Shown here: positions 1 to 9,523 of the stretch, piece after piece
Numbering within the stretch: the stretch's first letter is position 1
Layout of the letters: each line of letters opens with the position of its first letter
Source of the DNA: Priestia megaterium
GTDB lineage: Bacteria; Bacillota; Bacilli; Bacillales; Bacillaceae_H
Length of the DNA stretch: 64,000 bases
NCBI RefSeq assembly: GCF_009497655.1
Contig: NZ_CP023317.1
Span: 2,261,501-2,325,500 of the forward strand
Reading direction: 5' to 3'
Translations under genes and position numbers: made by a program
Notes under the pieces: model-generated
Told to the model about the DNA's origin: nothing
Seen by the model: the letters and a program-made list of their open reading frames with translations, nothing else
Databases searched by the model: none

Positions 1-149
1 CATTGCCTTTTGTTAACAAAGTGACGCCGTTTATTTTAGGGATGCCTTTTTTTCTTTTTTGGATTGTTATGTGGGTAATCCTTACATCTTTTATTATGGG
101 TATTGTGTACAAGCTCGATCCTGCTGTTAAAGGAGGAGATAAACAATGA
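1..149 (+). CDS. DUF3311 family membrane protein, C-terminal part (5' end outside window)
   Basis: An open frame enters at base 3 and ends with TGA at 147-149. The 48 visible residues are strongly hydrophobic with one clear membrane helix (FFLFWIVMWVILTSF) and a short polar tail ending GGDKQ. The stop overlaps the ATG of the following Na+/solute symporter (ATGA), so the two are translationally coupled. DUF3311 proteins are small partner proteins typically encoded just before SSS-family symporters in Bacillus; that neighbourhood and the sequence character support the call. Function is unknown. The start lies upstream of the window. Confidence 0.7.
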   Translation, partial: LPFVNKVTPFILGMPFFLFWIVMWVILTSFIMGIVYKLDPAVKGGDKQ

Positions 150-1639
150 ATACCGCACTGATTATTATTTTCGGTTTTTTACTTTTAGCTATTTATCTTG
201 GAATTCGAGCTACGCGGGGCAAAAAAATGGATTTAGAACAGTGGAGCGTAGGGGGCAGAGGTTTTGGAACTATTTTTGTCTTCTTTTTGATGGCGGGTGA
301 AATCTATACTACTTTTACGTTTCTAGGTGGAAGCGCTTGGGCATATGGGAAAGGAGGGCCGGCGTTTTATATTTTAGCCTATATTTCTTTAGCGTACGTG
401 TTAGGGTATTGGATTGGTCCGCAAATATGGCGATATGCGAAGCAGCATAAGCTTATGTCTCAGCCGGATTTTTTTGTTTCAAAATACAAAAGTCCGTTTC
501 TTGGTATCGTTGTTTCATGTGCAGGGGTGCTGGCAATTGTTCCTTATATTATTTTACAATTCAAAGGCCTAGGTATTATTGTATCTGAAGCTTCTTATGG
601 CTCTATCTCTTCAACTGCAGCCATTTGGATTGGAGCCATATCATTAACGGTTTACTTAATGATATCAGGCATACATGGTTCTGCTTGGACGGCTATTGTG
701 AAAGATATTATGATTTTTATTGTTGTCTTATTTTTAGGAATATATATGCCGTTTCATTACTACGGAGGCTTACAGCCAATGTTTGAGGCTGTGCATCAAG
801 CAAATCCAACGTTTCTTACTCTTCCCAAGACAGGTCTCAGTATTTCGTGGTTTATTTCTACAGTCATGCTGACCGTATTAGGATTTTACATGTGGCCGCA
901 TACGTTTAATGCAACGTATTCAGCTGAAAACGAGAATGTATTTAGAAAGAATTCTATTATAAGTCCTATTTATACGTTAATGCTGCTTTTTGTCTTTTTT
1001 GTAGGGTTTACTGCTCTTATGCAGGTACCTGGACTACAAGGCGCAGAAGCGGACTTGTCACTGCTTCGTCTTTCCATTCAAACATTTGACCCGTGGATTG
1101 TCGGCTTTATCGGCGCAGCTGGTTTATTAACAGCGCTTGTGCCTGGATCGATGCTCTTGATGGCAGCTTCTACGTCACTATCTAAAAACGTTTACGGCGT
1201 GCTTGTTCCCTCAGCGACGGGCAAACAAATTTCGATACTGGCTAAATGCTTCGTACCAGTCATTGCGCTTGTTTCAGTCTATTTTACAATTCATGGAGGG
1301 AATACAATTGTAACGCTTTTACTAATGGGCTACAGCATTGTGACGCAGCTGTTTCCTGCTTTTATTTTTAGTTTAATGAAAAACAATATCGTGACTAAAT
1401 ACGGGGCGTGTGCAGGTATTGTTGCCGGCATTGCGTCTGTGATGTATATAACGATTACTGAAACAACGCTTGGCACGTTGTTTCCTGCGTTGCCACAAAT
1501 CATTAAAGATACAAATGTCGGCGTCATTTCTTTATTTATTAATTTAGTTGTATTAATGGTGGTTAGTTTAGCAACAAAAAAAATCGCCTCACAGCCGCAT
1601 TTTGAAAGCGGGGCAGTAGATGGCAAACAGATTTTATGA
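146..1639 (+). CDS. Sodium:solute symporter (SSS family)
   Basis: 497 residues, almost entirely hydrophobic with about 13 predicted membrane helices, the usual length and layout of SSS symporters (LeuT fold), which couple Na+ entry to uptake of organic solutes. The helix containing FTFLGGSAWAYGKGGPAFY near residues 55-75 is typical of the family's early core helices. The start ATG at 146 follows GGAGGAGATAAAC and overlaps the stop of the DUF3311 gene, so the pair forms one operon. The substrate cannot be read from sequence; related Bacillus pairs (YhjB/YhjC type) are uncharacterised. Confidence 0.85.
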   Translation: MNTALIIIFGFLLLAIYLGIRATRGKKMDLEQWSVGGRGFGTIFVFFLMAGEIYTTFTFLGGSAWAYGKGGPAFYILAYISLAYVLGYWIGPQIWRYAKQHKLMSQPDFFVSKYKSPFLGIVVSCAGVLAIVPYIILQFKGLGIIVSEASYGSISSTAAIWIGAISLTVYLMISGIHGSAWTAIVKDIMIFIVVLFLGIYMPFHYYGGLQPMFEAVHQANPTFLTLPKTGLSISWFISTVMLTVLGFYMWPHTFNATYSAENENVFRKNSIISPIYTLMLLFVFFVGFTALMQVPGLQGAEADLSLLRLSIQTFDPWIVGFIGAAGLLTALVPGSMLLMAASTSLSKNVYGVLVPSATGKQISILAKCFVPVIALVSVYFTIHGGNTIVTLLLMGYSIVTQLFPAFIFSLMKNNIVTKYGACAGIVAGIASVMYITITETTLGTLFPALPQIIKDTNVGVISLFINLVVLMVVSLATKKIASQPHFESGAVDGKQIL

Positions 1640-1794
1640 AAATCTTTTTCCAATTGCGTTTTAAGAACATCATGAAGGGTATAAAAGTAGTGCATCACCA
1701 AAATGTTCAATATGGCTGCAAGACGTAAGCAGCCTTCTCGATAAAATGTAACGATTGCGTTGTTTTTAAACATAGGTAACGAGTGTGAAAAGCA

Positions 1795-1834
1795 ACAAGA
1801 CGTATGCCACAAGCGGTGTACGTCTTTTCTATGA
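1795..1834 (+). terminator. Hairpin between symporter and FbpA-like gene
   Basis: AGACGTA and TACGTCT form a stem around a short loop, followed by TTTTCT. It is a moderate intrinsic terminator candidate that also lies in the leader of the next gene. No convincing Fur box (GATAATGATTATCATTATC type) was found nearby. Confidence 0.45.
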
Positions 1835-1865
1835 AAGATATTCACCTAAAAAAGGAGATGATAAC

Positions 1866-2033
1866 ATGACATCTGAAAAAGCATTTGAGCAAAAGAAAGA
1901 TCTTTTAATGAATCAAATTATTGAATCGGGTTACTTTAAAGCAGAAGACGGGAGACATTTGTACGAATTGAATTTAAGTGAACTAGAACAAACGCATCAC
2001 GACCTTCAAAGCCAAAAGGTAAGAGAAGTATAA
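1866..2033 (+). CDS. Fur-regulated basic protein FbpA-like small protein
   Basis: 55 residues. The start ATG at 1866 is chosen over an upstream in-frame ATG because it follows AAAGGAGATGATAAC. The core pattern, KKDLLMNQIIESGYFK followed by LYELNLSELEQ, fits the FbpA family (Fur_reg_FbpA), whose members are small proteins of the iron-sparing response in Bacillus; that role is family knowledge. This member is not strongly basic, and no Fur operator was recognised upstream, so iron regulation is not shown here. It stands alone between two terminator-like hairpins. Confidence 0.65.
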   Translation: MTSEKAFEQKKDLLMNQIIESGYFKAEDGRHLYELNLSELEQTHHDLQSQKVREV

Positions 2034-2239
2034 TTTGAATCTTCTAGATTATTAGCAATTCAGCTGATTTCGTATATGTCTGTAAACACCAGCTGTTCAG
2101 TTTGTTCCTCCGCGATTTTTTGGTTTGAAAGCAGGCACTTTTCTTTTTCTTCCGGTGCGTTTACAACCTCGCTGTTTACAACCATATTCCTCAAACATAT
2201 AACTCAACACTTAAGAAATAGGCAAATAAAAACAAAAAA

Positions 2240-2262
2240 AGCGCAGAAGCTGCGCTTTTTTT
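2240..2262. terminator. Bidirectional intrinsic terminator
   Basis: AGCGCAG-AAG-CTGCGCT with an A tract before and a T tract after it. It directly follows the stop codon of the minus-strand exonuclease gene and can also end plus-strand transcription from the FbpA-like gene. Confidence 0.85.
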
Positions 2263-2268
2263 ATTAAG

Positions 2269-2862
2269 TTAAAAACGAGTGGAAGCCGCTGTTTTTTTAG
2301 GTTTGCTCATTGCTTTTTTTAATACTTCAGAAAAATAGGGCTCTCCGCTAGGATTTTGCTGTCTTAGCAAGTCAATAGTTCCTTTCACGTCATCCATAGC
2401 TCTGTGAGCGTTCTCTCTCTCAATCTTATGATGGTCAAGAAGTGTTGTTAGTTTTTTGTTAGGAAAGCCGTACTCTTTCCATTTGACAGCACGCATAGAG
2501 CAGTGCCATTTTTGGTTAAATAAAGATGGATACCGTTTTAAAAGAAAACTGCGATCGAAAGAAGCATTATGAGCGATGATAGCCGAAACGCTAGTTAACA
2601 ATGATTCCACTTTTTTATCGTCTAATGTTTTATTTTTGACCATCTCATTTGTAATTCCCGTTAAGTTTGTAATGTACGGGAAAATGGGAGTTGAAGGCAT
2701 ATTAAATTCTTCATATTCTTCTACAATGTCGATTATTTCTCCGGTAGAAGAATCATAAGAAACAACAGCAATTGCCAGTTCGATAATATCGCATGTTTGA
2801 GCACTTAATCCCGTTGTTTCAACATCTAAAACGGCTGCTAATTTCACTTGTTCAGTTGACAA
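2269..2862 (-). CDS. 3'-5' exonuclease, DnaQ-like DEDDh family
   Basis: 197 residues with all five DEDDh positions visible: D13 and E15 in LDVETTG (Exo I), D103 in HNASFD (Exo II), and H153 and D158 in HRAMDDV (Exo III). These bind two metal ions and remove nucleotides from 3' ends. The protein is a stand-alone exonuclease domain with a basic C-terminal tail, unlike PolC-embedded proofreading domains, so a role in DNA repair or RNA trimming is possible. It is monocistronic, with its own terminator immediately downstream. The specific substrate is not inferable. Confidence 0.88.
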   Translation of the reverse strand: MSTEQVKLAAVLDVETTGLSAQTCDIIELAIAVVSYDSSTGEIIDIVEEYEEFNMPSTPIFPYITNLTGITNEMVKNKTLDDKKVESLLTSVSAIIAHNASFDRSFLLKRYPSLFNQKWHCSMRAVKWKEYGFPNKKLTTLLDHHKIERENAHRAMDDVKGTIDLLRQQNPSGEPYFSEVLKKAMSKPKKTAASTRF

Positions 2863-3095
2863 CTCGTCGCCCTCCCTTTCTATTTATCATTCTATTAGCT
2901 TATCATTTTTTAACAGAAAACGTTAGTAAAAAAGATGAGCAAGCATGTACACGGGTTTATTTTATACGCCCACGTGGAAAAGGAATTTACTTTTTTAAAG
3001 GAGATGACGATAGCAAAGGAGAATAGTAATATTTACTCATCTAAATTAAGTCTTCATTGAAAATAATGAAATGAAGGAAGAAGGGGATCGTTATC

Positions 3096-3392
3096 ATGCA
3101 ATTGCTGTATATGGTACTTTTTCTTGTCTTAATTTTTTGGGGAATTACATCTTTTATTCATTACAGGAATCAAACTATTAAAGTTCGTTTGAACAAACAT
3201 TATACGAATGCAGTAGAATGGATTGAAGCTGTTAAACAAGAGCTGGAAAAGCAAGGGAAATCCGTGAGTTATGAAGGGGATTTCTTGTTTAAAATTGATG
3301 AAAAACCTTATGAAATCGCAGCGCGCAATATGTCTATTTGGAGCACGTCGCTCTATCATATCTTGCTGCATCGTCAAAAAGAACATTCTTAA
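3096..3392 (+). CDS. Hypothetical membrane-anchored protein
   Basis: 98 residues: one N-terminal membrane helix (about residues 2-22) followed by a polar domain of about 75 residues with an amphipathic stretch around NAVEWIEAVKQELEKQ. The start ATG follows GGAAGAAGGGGATCGTTATC. No family was recognised. The gene stands alone and is followed by a strong terminator. The topology suggests an anchored cytoplasmic domain, but no function can be proposed. Confidence 0.65.
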   Translation: MQLLYMVLFLVLIFWGITSFIHYRNQTIKVRLNKHYTNAVEWIEAVKQELEKQGKSVSYEGDFLFKIDEKPYEIAARNMSIWSTSLYHILLHRQKEHS

Positions 3393-3413
3393 ATTTACTT
3401 GCATACAAAGGTT

Positions 3414-3447
3414 ATCACTTCTCGTCTATCGAGAAGTGATTTTTTTA
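3414..3447 (+). terminator. Intrinsic terminator
   Basis: Perfect 11-bp stem ATCACTTCTCG / CGAGAAGTGAT with a 5-nt loop and a T7 tract. It ends the 98-residue hypothetical gene. Confidence 0.92.
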
Positions 3448-3562
3448 TCTTTCTGTATCCATAATGGGGAATTTTTTGTTTTTATATAATAGTAATACGG
3501 AAAAGGTGGTTCTAATTCCCTAAAAAAATACGCTTCATACAGTTTTAGTTGTGGTTATCGAT

Positions 3563-3580
3563 TTGGCATGGAATTTGCAT
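3563..3580 (+). promoter_or_regulatory. Sigma-54 (SigL) type promoter, -24/-12
   Basis: TTGGCATG-GAAT-TTGCAT matches the sigma-54 consensus YTGGCACG-N4-TTGCW, with exactly 10 nt between the GG (3565-3566) and the GC (3577-3578). It points toward the M6 metalloprotease gene, whose start is about 195 bp downstream. No enhancer-binding protein gene is in the window. A near-identical promoter lies before the pdxS paralogue at 49111. Confidence 0.7.
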
Positions 3581-3700
3581 ACGCAAGAAGGGTTTATCAG
3601 ACATTTTAATTGTCAGGCAAAGAAAACTAGTTACATACTATAAAACTATTTTACATTATCTACTAGAATCAAAAAATTTTAATAATATAGTAAAATGTAG

Positions 3701-3729
3701 TTGACCTTCCTAGTTTTAGAATATAAAAT
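3701..3729 (+). promoter_or_regulatory. Sigma-A promoter of the M6 protease gene
   Basis: TTGACC, 17-bp spacer, TAAAAT, about 45 bp before the start codon. It is a good housekeeping promoter, so the sigma-54 element further upstream would be a second promoter for the same gene. Confidence 0.6.
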
Positions 3730-3773
3730 AAATCTTGCTAATAGTTTGAAAATTCTAAAATGGAGGGGTTTAC

Positions 3774-6125
3774 TTGAAAAGCTGGAAAAAGATTTTGGGG
3801 ACATCTTTTCTTGCCACAACTGTTACATTAAGCGGAGTGGGACCAGTACTTATGAATGGAAGTACTGCTTCAGCTAAAACCGCACAATCGGAGGAACTTC
3901 CGAGTTCACCAATTGATATGAATACAGTACCGGAAGAAAGATTGGCTAACGCACTGAAAAACCAAGGAGTTATTTCTCAAAGTGCAACACCGCAAGAAGT
4001 GAAGAAAGCCGTTACTTCTTACATAAACAAAAAAGATGCACATAAAGAGAGCATGAAAGGACATAAAGCTAGCAAAATTGATTTGAAAGCGAAAGAAATG
4101 CAAACAAAACAAAAAGAAAAGTTTCAACGAGGCGAATTTGCTAACATTAAGTCTCAAGGAAACAATTCGGGGAACGGGGTAAACGTTAAACCTGCAGCTC
4201 AGGCAAAATATAACGGACAAGTGAGAAAAGATAAAGTTCTTGTACTTTTAGTCGAATACGCAGACTTTAAGCACAATAATGTCGTTCAAGAACCTGGTTA
4301 CATGTATGCAAAAGACTTTAACCGAAATCACTATCAGCAATTAATGTTTGGAAAGAAAGACTTTACGCTATTCAACGGAAAGAAAATTAAAACGTTTAAA
4401 CAATATTATGAAGAACAGTCTGGAGGTAGTTACACAGTAGATGGAACGGTTTCTGACTGGTTAACCGTACCTGGAAACGCAAAAGAATACGGAGCAGACA
4501 ATCCAGCGGGAGGAAACGATAATGCGCCTGGATCTAAAGGGCCTCGTAACCTTGTAAAAGAAGCGCTTGCTGCAGCAGCAAAAAGCGGCATTAACCTTTC
4601 AGATTATGATCAGTTCGATCAATATGATATCGATGGAGATGGCAACCGCAATGAGCCTGACGGCATAGTGGATCACTTAATGGTCATTCATGCTGGAACT
4701 GGGCAAGAAGCAGGTGGAGGTAAACTAGGAAACGATGCTATCTGGTCTCACCGCTCTACTTTGGGACAAGTATATAAAGTTCCTGGAACAAACATGGCTG
4801 CTTATGATTATACAATCGAACCAGAAGACGGAGCAGTTGGGGTTTTTGCTCATGAATTTGGCCATGATTTAGGTTTGCCGGATGAGTATGATACACAGTA
4901 TACGGGTCAAGGTGAGCCGGTAGGCGTTTGGTCAATTATGAGCGGAGGGAGCTGGGCTGGTGAAGTAGCTGGAACAGAACCGACAAGTTTCTCCCCGCAA
5001 AATAAAGAATTTTTCCAAGCAAATATGGGTGGAAACTGGGCAAATATTCAACAAATCGACAGCAAAAACATTACAAAATCGGGCTCTGTGAGCGTGGTTG
5101 ATCAAAGTGTCACAAAATCTAACCGACCAGGTATTGTAAAGATTAATTTACCTAAAAAAGCTGTTCAAGGGATTAAGCCTGAGTTTGGAAGCAACTATTA
5201 TTACAGTAAACGCGGAGACGATCTGCATACGACGATGACAACGCCAGAGTTTGATTTAACAACAGCCAACACAGCTAAATTTAATTACAAAGCGTTCTAT
5301 GAAGTAGAGGCAGAATACGATTACTTATATGTAAATGCGATTCTTCCTGACGGTTCAAAAGTTCTGTTAGATACAATTGGTGATAAAGCGAATAATGCAG
5401 ATGGTTCTGCTGAAACATCTAACGGAAAATGGGAAGATAAAAGTTATGACTTAACGCAGTTTAAAGGTAAAAAAATCAAGCTTCAATTTGAATACGTCAC
5501 GGACGGCGGACTTGCTCTTCAAGGATTCGCTCTTGATAATGCTAGTTTAGTAGTAGATGGAAAAACGGTATTCACGGACGATGCTGAAGGAGCTCCAAAA
5601 GTAACGTTAGATGGATTTGAAAAGACAAACGGCATCAGCTATAAAGATAACTATTATTACCTTGAGTGGAGAAACTATGCAGGCAGTGATAAAGCACTTC
5701 AATTCGCGCGCGGTGCAAAATATAATACAGGCATGCTGCTTTGGTACGCAGATGAAAGCTATCTTGATAACTGGGTAGGACAACATCCGGGTGAAGGATT
5801 CCTTGGTGTAGTTGATTCACATGCTCATAAAGTTCTTTACTTTAATGTGAATGGTATTAGCACTACAGCAAATTCAAGCCGATATCAAATTGCAGACGCG
5901 GCGTTCTCATTTGATAAATCACCTGCTTGGTCATATTCTCATAAAACGTGGGGAACGATTTCATCTAAAGAATCAAACGGCGTTACAAGCTTTAACGACA
6001 AAAAATCGTATTTAGATGAAAGAATTAAAGATGCAGGCCGCTTGCTTCCTCAAAACGGATTAAAATTAGACGTAATTGGTGAAGCGAAAGACAATTCAGC
6101 TGGTGCTGTATGGATTCATAAGTAA
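3774..6125 (+). CDS. Secreted immune inhibitor A-type metalloprotease (M6 family)
   Basis: 783 residues, usual size for InhA proteins. It begins with TTG at 3774 after TGGAGGGG. The N terminus is a Sec signal peptide (KSWKKILG, hydrophobic core, then STASA cleavage region near residue 34), followed by a propeptide. The zinc motif HEFGHDLG gives ligands H360 and H364 with catalytic E361. Beyond the catalytic domain lies a beta-rich region with the YYYSKRGDD...[13 protein letters not shown] type segment seen in family members. InhA enzymes are extracellular proteases degrading host or environmental proteins. It is monocistronic, with a sigma-A promoter and a remote sigma-54-like promoter. Confidence 0.92.
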   Translation: MKSWKKILGTSFLATTVTLSGVGPVLMNGSTASAKTAQSEELPSSPIDMNTVPEERLANALKNQGVISQSATPQEVKKAVTSYINKKDAHKESMKGHKASKIDLKAKEMQTKQKEKFQRGEFANIKSQGNNSGNGVNVKPAAQAKYNGQVRKDKVLVLLVEYADFKHNNVVQEPGYMYAKDFNRNHYQQLMFGKKDFTLFNGKKIKTFKQYYEEQSGGSYTVDGTVSDWLTVPGNAKEYGADNPAGGNDNAPGSKGPRNLVKEALAAAAKSGINLSDYDQFDQYDIDGDGNRNEPDGIVDHLMVIHAGTGQEAGGGKLGNDAIWSHRSTLGQVYKVPGTNMAAYDYTIEPEDGAVGVFAHEFGHDLGLPDEYDTQYTGQGEPVGVWSIMSGGSWAGEVAGTEPTSFSPQNKEFFQANMGGNWANIQQIDSKNITKSGSVSVVDQSVTKSNRPGIVKINLPKKAVQGIKPEFGSNYYYSKRGDDLHTTMTTPEFDLTTANTAKFNYKAFYEVEAEYDYLYVNAILPDGSKVLLDTIGDKANNADGSAETSNGKWEDKSYDLTQFKGKKIKLQFEYVTDGGLALQGFALDNASLVVDGKTVFTDDAEGAPKVTLDGFEKTNGISYKDNYYYLEWRNYAGSDKALQFARGAKYNTGMLLWYADESYLDNWVGQHPGEGFLGVVDSHAHKVLYFNVNGISTTANSSRYQIADAAFSFDKSPAWSYSHKTWGTISSKESNGVTSFNDKKSYLDERIKDAGRLLPQNGLKLDVIGEAKDNSAGAVWIHK

Positions 6126-6140
6126 AATTGAACGTATTAA

Positions 6141-6176
6141 AAAGATCTGAAGAGCGTATTCTTCGGATCTTTTTGT
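6141..6176 (+). terminator. Intrinsic terminator after the M6 protease gene
   Basis: 13-bp stem AAAGATCTGAAGA / TCTTCGGATCTTT (one G-U pair) followed by T residues. Confidence 0.9.
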
Positions 6177-6346
6177 GTATCATAAAATCAAAATAAACTA
6201 TGAGCTAAATAATCAAAGACGCTAAGCCCGTTTAAAAAATAGAAAAAAGGGAATTTTCAACAGTGAATAATTGTTATTATGTCATGAAATTCATCCATAT
6301 AATCAATACTAATAGGTAAAGAAAATATTGAAAAGGAGTTCTAACT

Positions 6347-7726
6347 ATGAGCTATCGTATCGAAAGAGATTCAATTGGAGAAATCAAAGTGGCAGAAGAT
6401 AAACTATGGGGAGCGCAGACGCAAAGAAGTAAAGAAAACTTTCCGATAGGAATTGAAAAAATGCCGATTGAAGTAATACGCGCTTTTGCGGTTTTAAAGA
6501 AAAGTGCGGCTATTAGTAATCATAAACTAGGCAAACTATCAGCAGGGAAATCGGAAGCCATCGTACAAGCTGCTAACGAAATTATTGAAGGGAAATGGAA
6601 TGAACATTTTCCTTTAGTGGTATGGCAGACAGGAAGCGGAACGCAATCAAACATGAATGTAAATGAAGTGATTTCCCACCGTGGAAACCAGCTAATAAAT
6701 GGCGACGAAACGCTCCATCCAAATGATGATGTCAATATGTCACAAAGCTCTAACGATACTTTCCCTACAGCTCTTCATATTGCAGCTGTACTAGAAGTCG
6801 AAGATCAATTATTGCCTGCTCTAAAAACATTAAAAGAAACGTTCGCTGCGAAGCAAGAGCAGTTTAAAGATATTATTAAAATAGGAAGAACCCATTTGCA
6901 GGATGCTACACCGCTAACACTAGGACAAGAAATTAGCGGATGGCATCATATGCTCGAAAAGAACGAAGAAATGATTAAACAAAGCGTAGAGTATATGAAG
7001 GAATTAGCTATTGGCGGTACAGCTGTTGGGACGGGGATAAATGCACATCCTGACTTCGGTGCTGAAGTAGCGAAAGAAATCAGCAGCACGCTTGGAAAAA
7101 CATTTATCTCAGCACCTAATAAATTTCATGCATTAACAAGTCATGATCAAGTGGTTTATGCCCACGGTGCACTCAAAGCCTTAGCAGCTGACTTAATGAA
7201 AATCGCCAATGACGTACGCTGGCTGGCAAGCGGTCCTCGGAGCGGACTAGGCGAAATTACAATTCCTGCTAACGAACCAGGAAGTTCTATTATGCCTGGA
7301 AAAGTAAATCCAACTCAAAGTGAAGCTCTAACAATGGTTTCTGCACAAGTGCTTGGGAATGACGTGACGATTGGCATTGCGGCTAGTCAAGGAAACTTTG
7401 AATTAAATGTATTTAAGCCGGTTATTATTTATAATTTTTTACAATCAGTCAGACTGCTGACAGATTCCATGCAGGCTTTTAACGATAAATGCGCAGTAGG
7501 AATTGAACCCAACAAAGAAAAAATTCAGCATAATCTAGAAAATTCTCTTATGCTTGTAACAGCATTAAATCCGCACATAGGTTATGAAAACGCGGCTAAA
7601 ATCGCCAAACTGGCTCATCAAGAAGGAACCACATTAAAAGAAGCAGCGGTCAAAACAGGACTCCTGACAGAAGAACAATTTGAGCGATGGGTAAATCCTG
7701 CGAATATGATTCATCCATCAGAATAA
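6347..7726 (+). CDS. fumC: Class II fumarate hydratase
   Basis: 459 residues, the normal length of iron-independent class II fumarases, which interconvert fumarate and malate in the TCA cycle in the cytoplasm. The superfamily signature [11 protein letters not shown] lies near residues 312-322 and supplies the mobile-loop serine, while [10 protein letters not shown] near residue 95 and [10 protein letters not shown] near residue 182 build the active site at the tetramer interface. The start ATG follows AAAAGGAG. Monocistronic with a strong terminator. The B. subtilis name for this gene is citG. Aspartase and argininosuccinate lyase relatives differ in these motifs, so the assignment is firm. 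Confidence 0.95.
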   Translation: MSYRIERDSIGEIKVAEDKLWGAQTQRSKENFPIGIEKMPIEVIRAFAVLKKSAAISNHKLGKLSAGKSEAIVQAANEIIEGKWNEHFPLVVWQTGSGTQSNMNVNEVISHRGNQLINGDETLHPNDDVNMSQSSNDTFPTALHIAAVLEVEDQLLPALKTLKETFAAKQEQFKDIIKIGRTHLQDATPLTLGQEISGWHHMLEKNEEMIKQSVEYMKELAIGGTAVGTGINAHPDFGAEVAKEISSTLGKTFISAPNKFHALTSHDQVVYAHGALKALAADLMKIANDVRWLASGPRSGLGEITIPANEPGSSIMPGKVNPTQSEALTMVSAQVLGNDVTIGIAASQGNFELNVFKPVIIYNFLQSVRLLTDSMQAFNDKCAVGIEPNKEKIQHNLENSLMLVTALNPHIGYENAAKIAKLAHQEGTTLKEAAVKTGLLTEEQFERWVNPANMIHPSE

Positions 7727-7728
7727 AA

Positions 7729-7768
7729 AAAGAAGCCAAGCATTCCGAGCTGCTTGGCTTCTTTTTTT
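7729..7768 (+). terminator. Intrinsic terminator after fumC
   Basis: 14-bp perfect stem AAAGAAGCCAAGCA / TGCTTGGCTTCTTT with an 8-nt loop and T tract. Confidence 0.93.
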
Positions 7769-7898
7769 AATAAAATAAACATTGTTCTAAATAAACATAT
7801 AAAAGAAACTGCGGATTAAAAGAAATTTTACACGTCCTTATACTAGATTCAAGTACATAAGATTAGGGTACTTACATATTTATAAAGGAGGGATTCAC

Positions 7899-8117
7899 GT
7901 GACGTACGAAGTGAAGTTTTATTTTGGAAATGAAAAATCAATCAGTACATTGGTTGAATCAGAAAATGTAAAAGAGCTTGAGGAATCTATTATTCATACG
8001 CAAGGATGGTATCGTTATTATGATAAAAAACACGAAGCTTATTTAGCTATTCAAATGAGCAACGTTTTACACATTGTTATAAAAGAATATCAGGATCCGG
8101 AAAAACAGGGGTTTTAA
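7899..8117 (+). CDS. Hypothetical small protein
   Basis: 72 residues from a GTG start after AAAGGAGGGATTCAC, a very good ribosome binding site. The protein is mixed-charge and soluble, starting TYEVKFYFGNEK and containing a WYRYYDKKHEAY segment. No family was recognised. It precedes the GH25 lysozyme gene by 46 bp without a terminator, so the two may be cotranscribed, which is the only functional hint. Confidence 0.65.
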   Translation: MTYEVKFYFGNEKSISTLVESENVKELEESIIHTQGWYRYYDKKHEAYLAIQMSNVLHIVIKEYQDPEKQGF

Positions 8118-8163
8118 AGTATTCGTCGTATACATAAGGAAGCTAGCAAAAGAGGTGAAAACT

Positions 8164-9060
8164 ATGCAAAGGCGACACTCAAATAATCCTATTATTCTCG
8201 ACGTTTCTCATCATCAAGGAATCATTAATTGGAAAGAAATAAAAAACACCTCAGTAAAAGGGGTGTATATAAAGTTAACAGAAGGCGGAACTTTTGTAGA
8301 CCCTAGATCCTATGAAAATTATATAGGTGCCAAAAATGCGGGCTTGAGAGTAGGATTTTATCATTATGCTCACTGTACAAATAGTCCGGAAAAAGAAGCT
8401 GCTTTTTTTATTACTCAGCTCGGACAAATGAAACTAGACCTTCCTCCATGTTTGGATCTAGAAGAAGATAAGAAAAAGTCCAAAGAGTTTATTTCTCGCT
8501 TTGCCGTAAGCTGGCTCGAGCATGTTCACAAAACAACAGGGATTAAGCCTATCGTATATACGAACTATCATTTTGCTAAAACTTTTTTTACAAACGAAAT
8601 AAGTAAGTATCCTTTGTGGGTAGCAAGATATAGTGCAGCCAACAGACAAGGCGGTATGCAGCACCCTGGTGAGCTAAGTCAGTGGCAGCGATGGGCAATG
8701 TTTCAGTATACGGATTCTGGCAGAGTAAAAGGAATTTCTACAAACGTGGATATAAATGAAATGGACTCCTCATTTTTTAAAGAAGTCACAACAAATCTCT
8801 CTATGACGAATAATACAAAAGGACCCTTTGTGTATTCTAAAGGTGATAGAGGGTTAGGAGTCAAACAAATTCAGCAAAACTTACTTGCACTAGGTTTTTC
8901 TCTTCCGAAGTTTGGAGCAGACGGTTTCTATGGAGATGAATTAATTGCTGCGGTGAAAAAATTCCAGAATCGATATGGCCTTTTTTCAGATGGGATAGCA
9001 GGAGCGGACACACTGCCGCGTCTTGTTAAAGAAGTGAATAATCTGAATAATCTGGTTTGA
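8164..9060 (+). CDS. GH25 lysozyme with C-terminal peptidoglycan-binding domain
   Basis: 298 residues from ATG 8164, chosen because AGAGGTG sits seven bases upstream; an upstream in-frame GTG would lie inside that site. Residues 8-210 form a GH25 (N-acetylmuramidase) domain: IILDVSHHQG with D13, and CLDLEED with D98 and E100, the DxE acid pair. Residues about 225-290 match a PG_binding_1 repeat (GDRGLGVKQIQQNLLALGF, DGFYGDE, FQNRYGL). No signal peptide is visible, so export would need a holin, mother-cell lysis or another route; a prophage-derived or spore-wall hydrolase role is possible. No phage genes flank it. Confidence 0.88.
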   Translation: MQRRHSNNPIILDVSHHQGIINWKEIKNTSVKGVYIKLTEGGTFVDPRSYENYIGAKNAGLRVGFYHYAHCTNSPEKEAAFFITQLGQMKLDLPPCLDLEEDKKKSKEFISRFAVSWLEHVHKTTGIKPIVYTNYHFAKTFFTNEISKYPLWVARYSAANRQGGMQHPGELSQWQRWAMFQYTDSGRVKGISTNVDINEMDSSFFKEVTTNLSMTNNTKGPFVYSKGDRGLGVKQIQQNLLALGFSLPKFGADGFYGDELIAAVKKFQNRYGLFSDGIAGADTLPRLVKEVNNLNNLV

Positions 9061-9121
9061 GAGATTACCTGATAGGGAAAAGTCACTGTAAGATTCAAAA
9101 AGGTACAAGGAAGGAGCTATT

Positions 9122-9388
9122 ATGAGAAAACGAAAACAAAAAGCATTGATATCAGGTATTACCCTATCAACTGTAGGAGTCGGCATTACGTCTTATATAC
9201 TAAGCGATGCTGCGAAACGACGAAAAGTAAAAGGACTTGTTCGAAGTGCCAAAGTAAAACTTTCAAGTTTATCTAAAAAACAGCAGGTAAATGCTAGCCT
9301 AAATAAAGATGTGCATTCAGATCCTACGTACGTTTCTGAAAGCAATATGATTTCAGAAGGACCTATGTATCAAGATCAGCATAGATAA
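9122..9388 (+). CDS. Hypothetical small membrane protein
   Basis: 88 residues. A basic N terminus (MRKRKQK) is followed by one helix (about residues 9-27, ISGITLSTVGVGITSYIL), a basic KRRKVKGLVRSAKVKL stretch, and a polar serine/glutamate-rich tail. The start follows AAGGAAGGAGCTATT. It lies 61 bp after the lysozyme gene and before a strong terminator, so the hypothetical gene at 7899, the lysozyme and this gene may be one unit. No family was recognised. Confidence 0.65.
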   Translation: MRKRKQKALISGITLSTVGVGITSYILSDAAKRRKVKGLVRSAKVKLSSLSKKQQVNASLNKDVHSDPTYVSESNMISEGPMYQDQHR

Positions 9389-9390
9389 TA

Positions 9391-9428
9391 AAAAAACTAG
9401 TCTTGCCTCGGGCAAGACTAGTTTTTTT
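9391..9428 (+). terminator. Intrinsic terminator
   Basis: 17-bp perfect stem with a 3-nt loop (ACTAGTCTTGCC / GGCAAGACTAGT plus flanking A/T pairs) and T tract. It ends the lysozyme unit. Confidence 0.93.
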
Positions 9429-9523
9429 ATTAATTTTATAAATAGCAGCGCTTATTCATGTTACACTCTCTATATAAGGGAATTATTTCACGCATATTTA
9501 CAAGTAAAGGAGGAATAGAAGGA

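Noticed and set aside
1330-1845. A 171-codon minus-strand frame over the symporter 3' end
   Set aside because: It is antisense to a well-supported gene, lacks a ribosome binding site and shows no domain features.
1640-1865. A Fur box before the FbpA-like gene
   Set aside because: No 19-bp GATAATGATTATCATTATC-like palindrome could be found, so no Fur operator is claimed.
2060-2185. A 41-codon minus-strand frame after the exonuclease gene
   Set aside because: The only Shine-Dalgarno-like sequence is three bases from the ATG, it lies beyond the exonuclease terminator, and no family resemblance was seen; two other overlapping frames are equally open.
8164-9388. A prophage remnant, because of the endolysin-like GH25 enzyme
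   Set aside because: No integrase, holin, tail, repressor or att-like repeats surround it.
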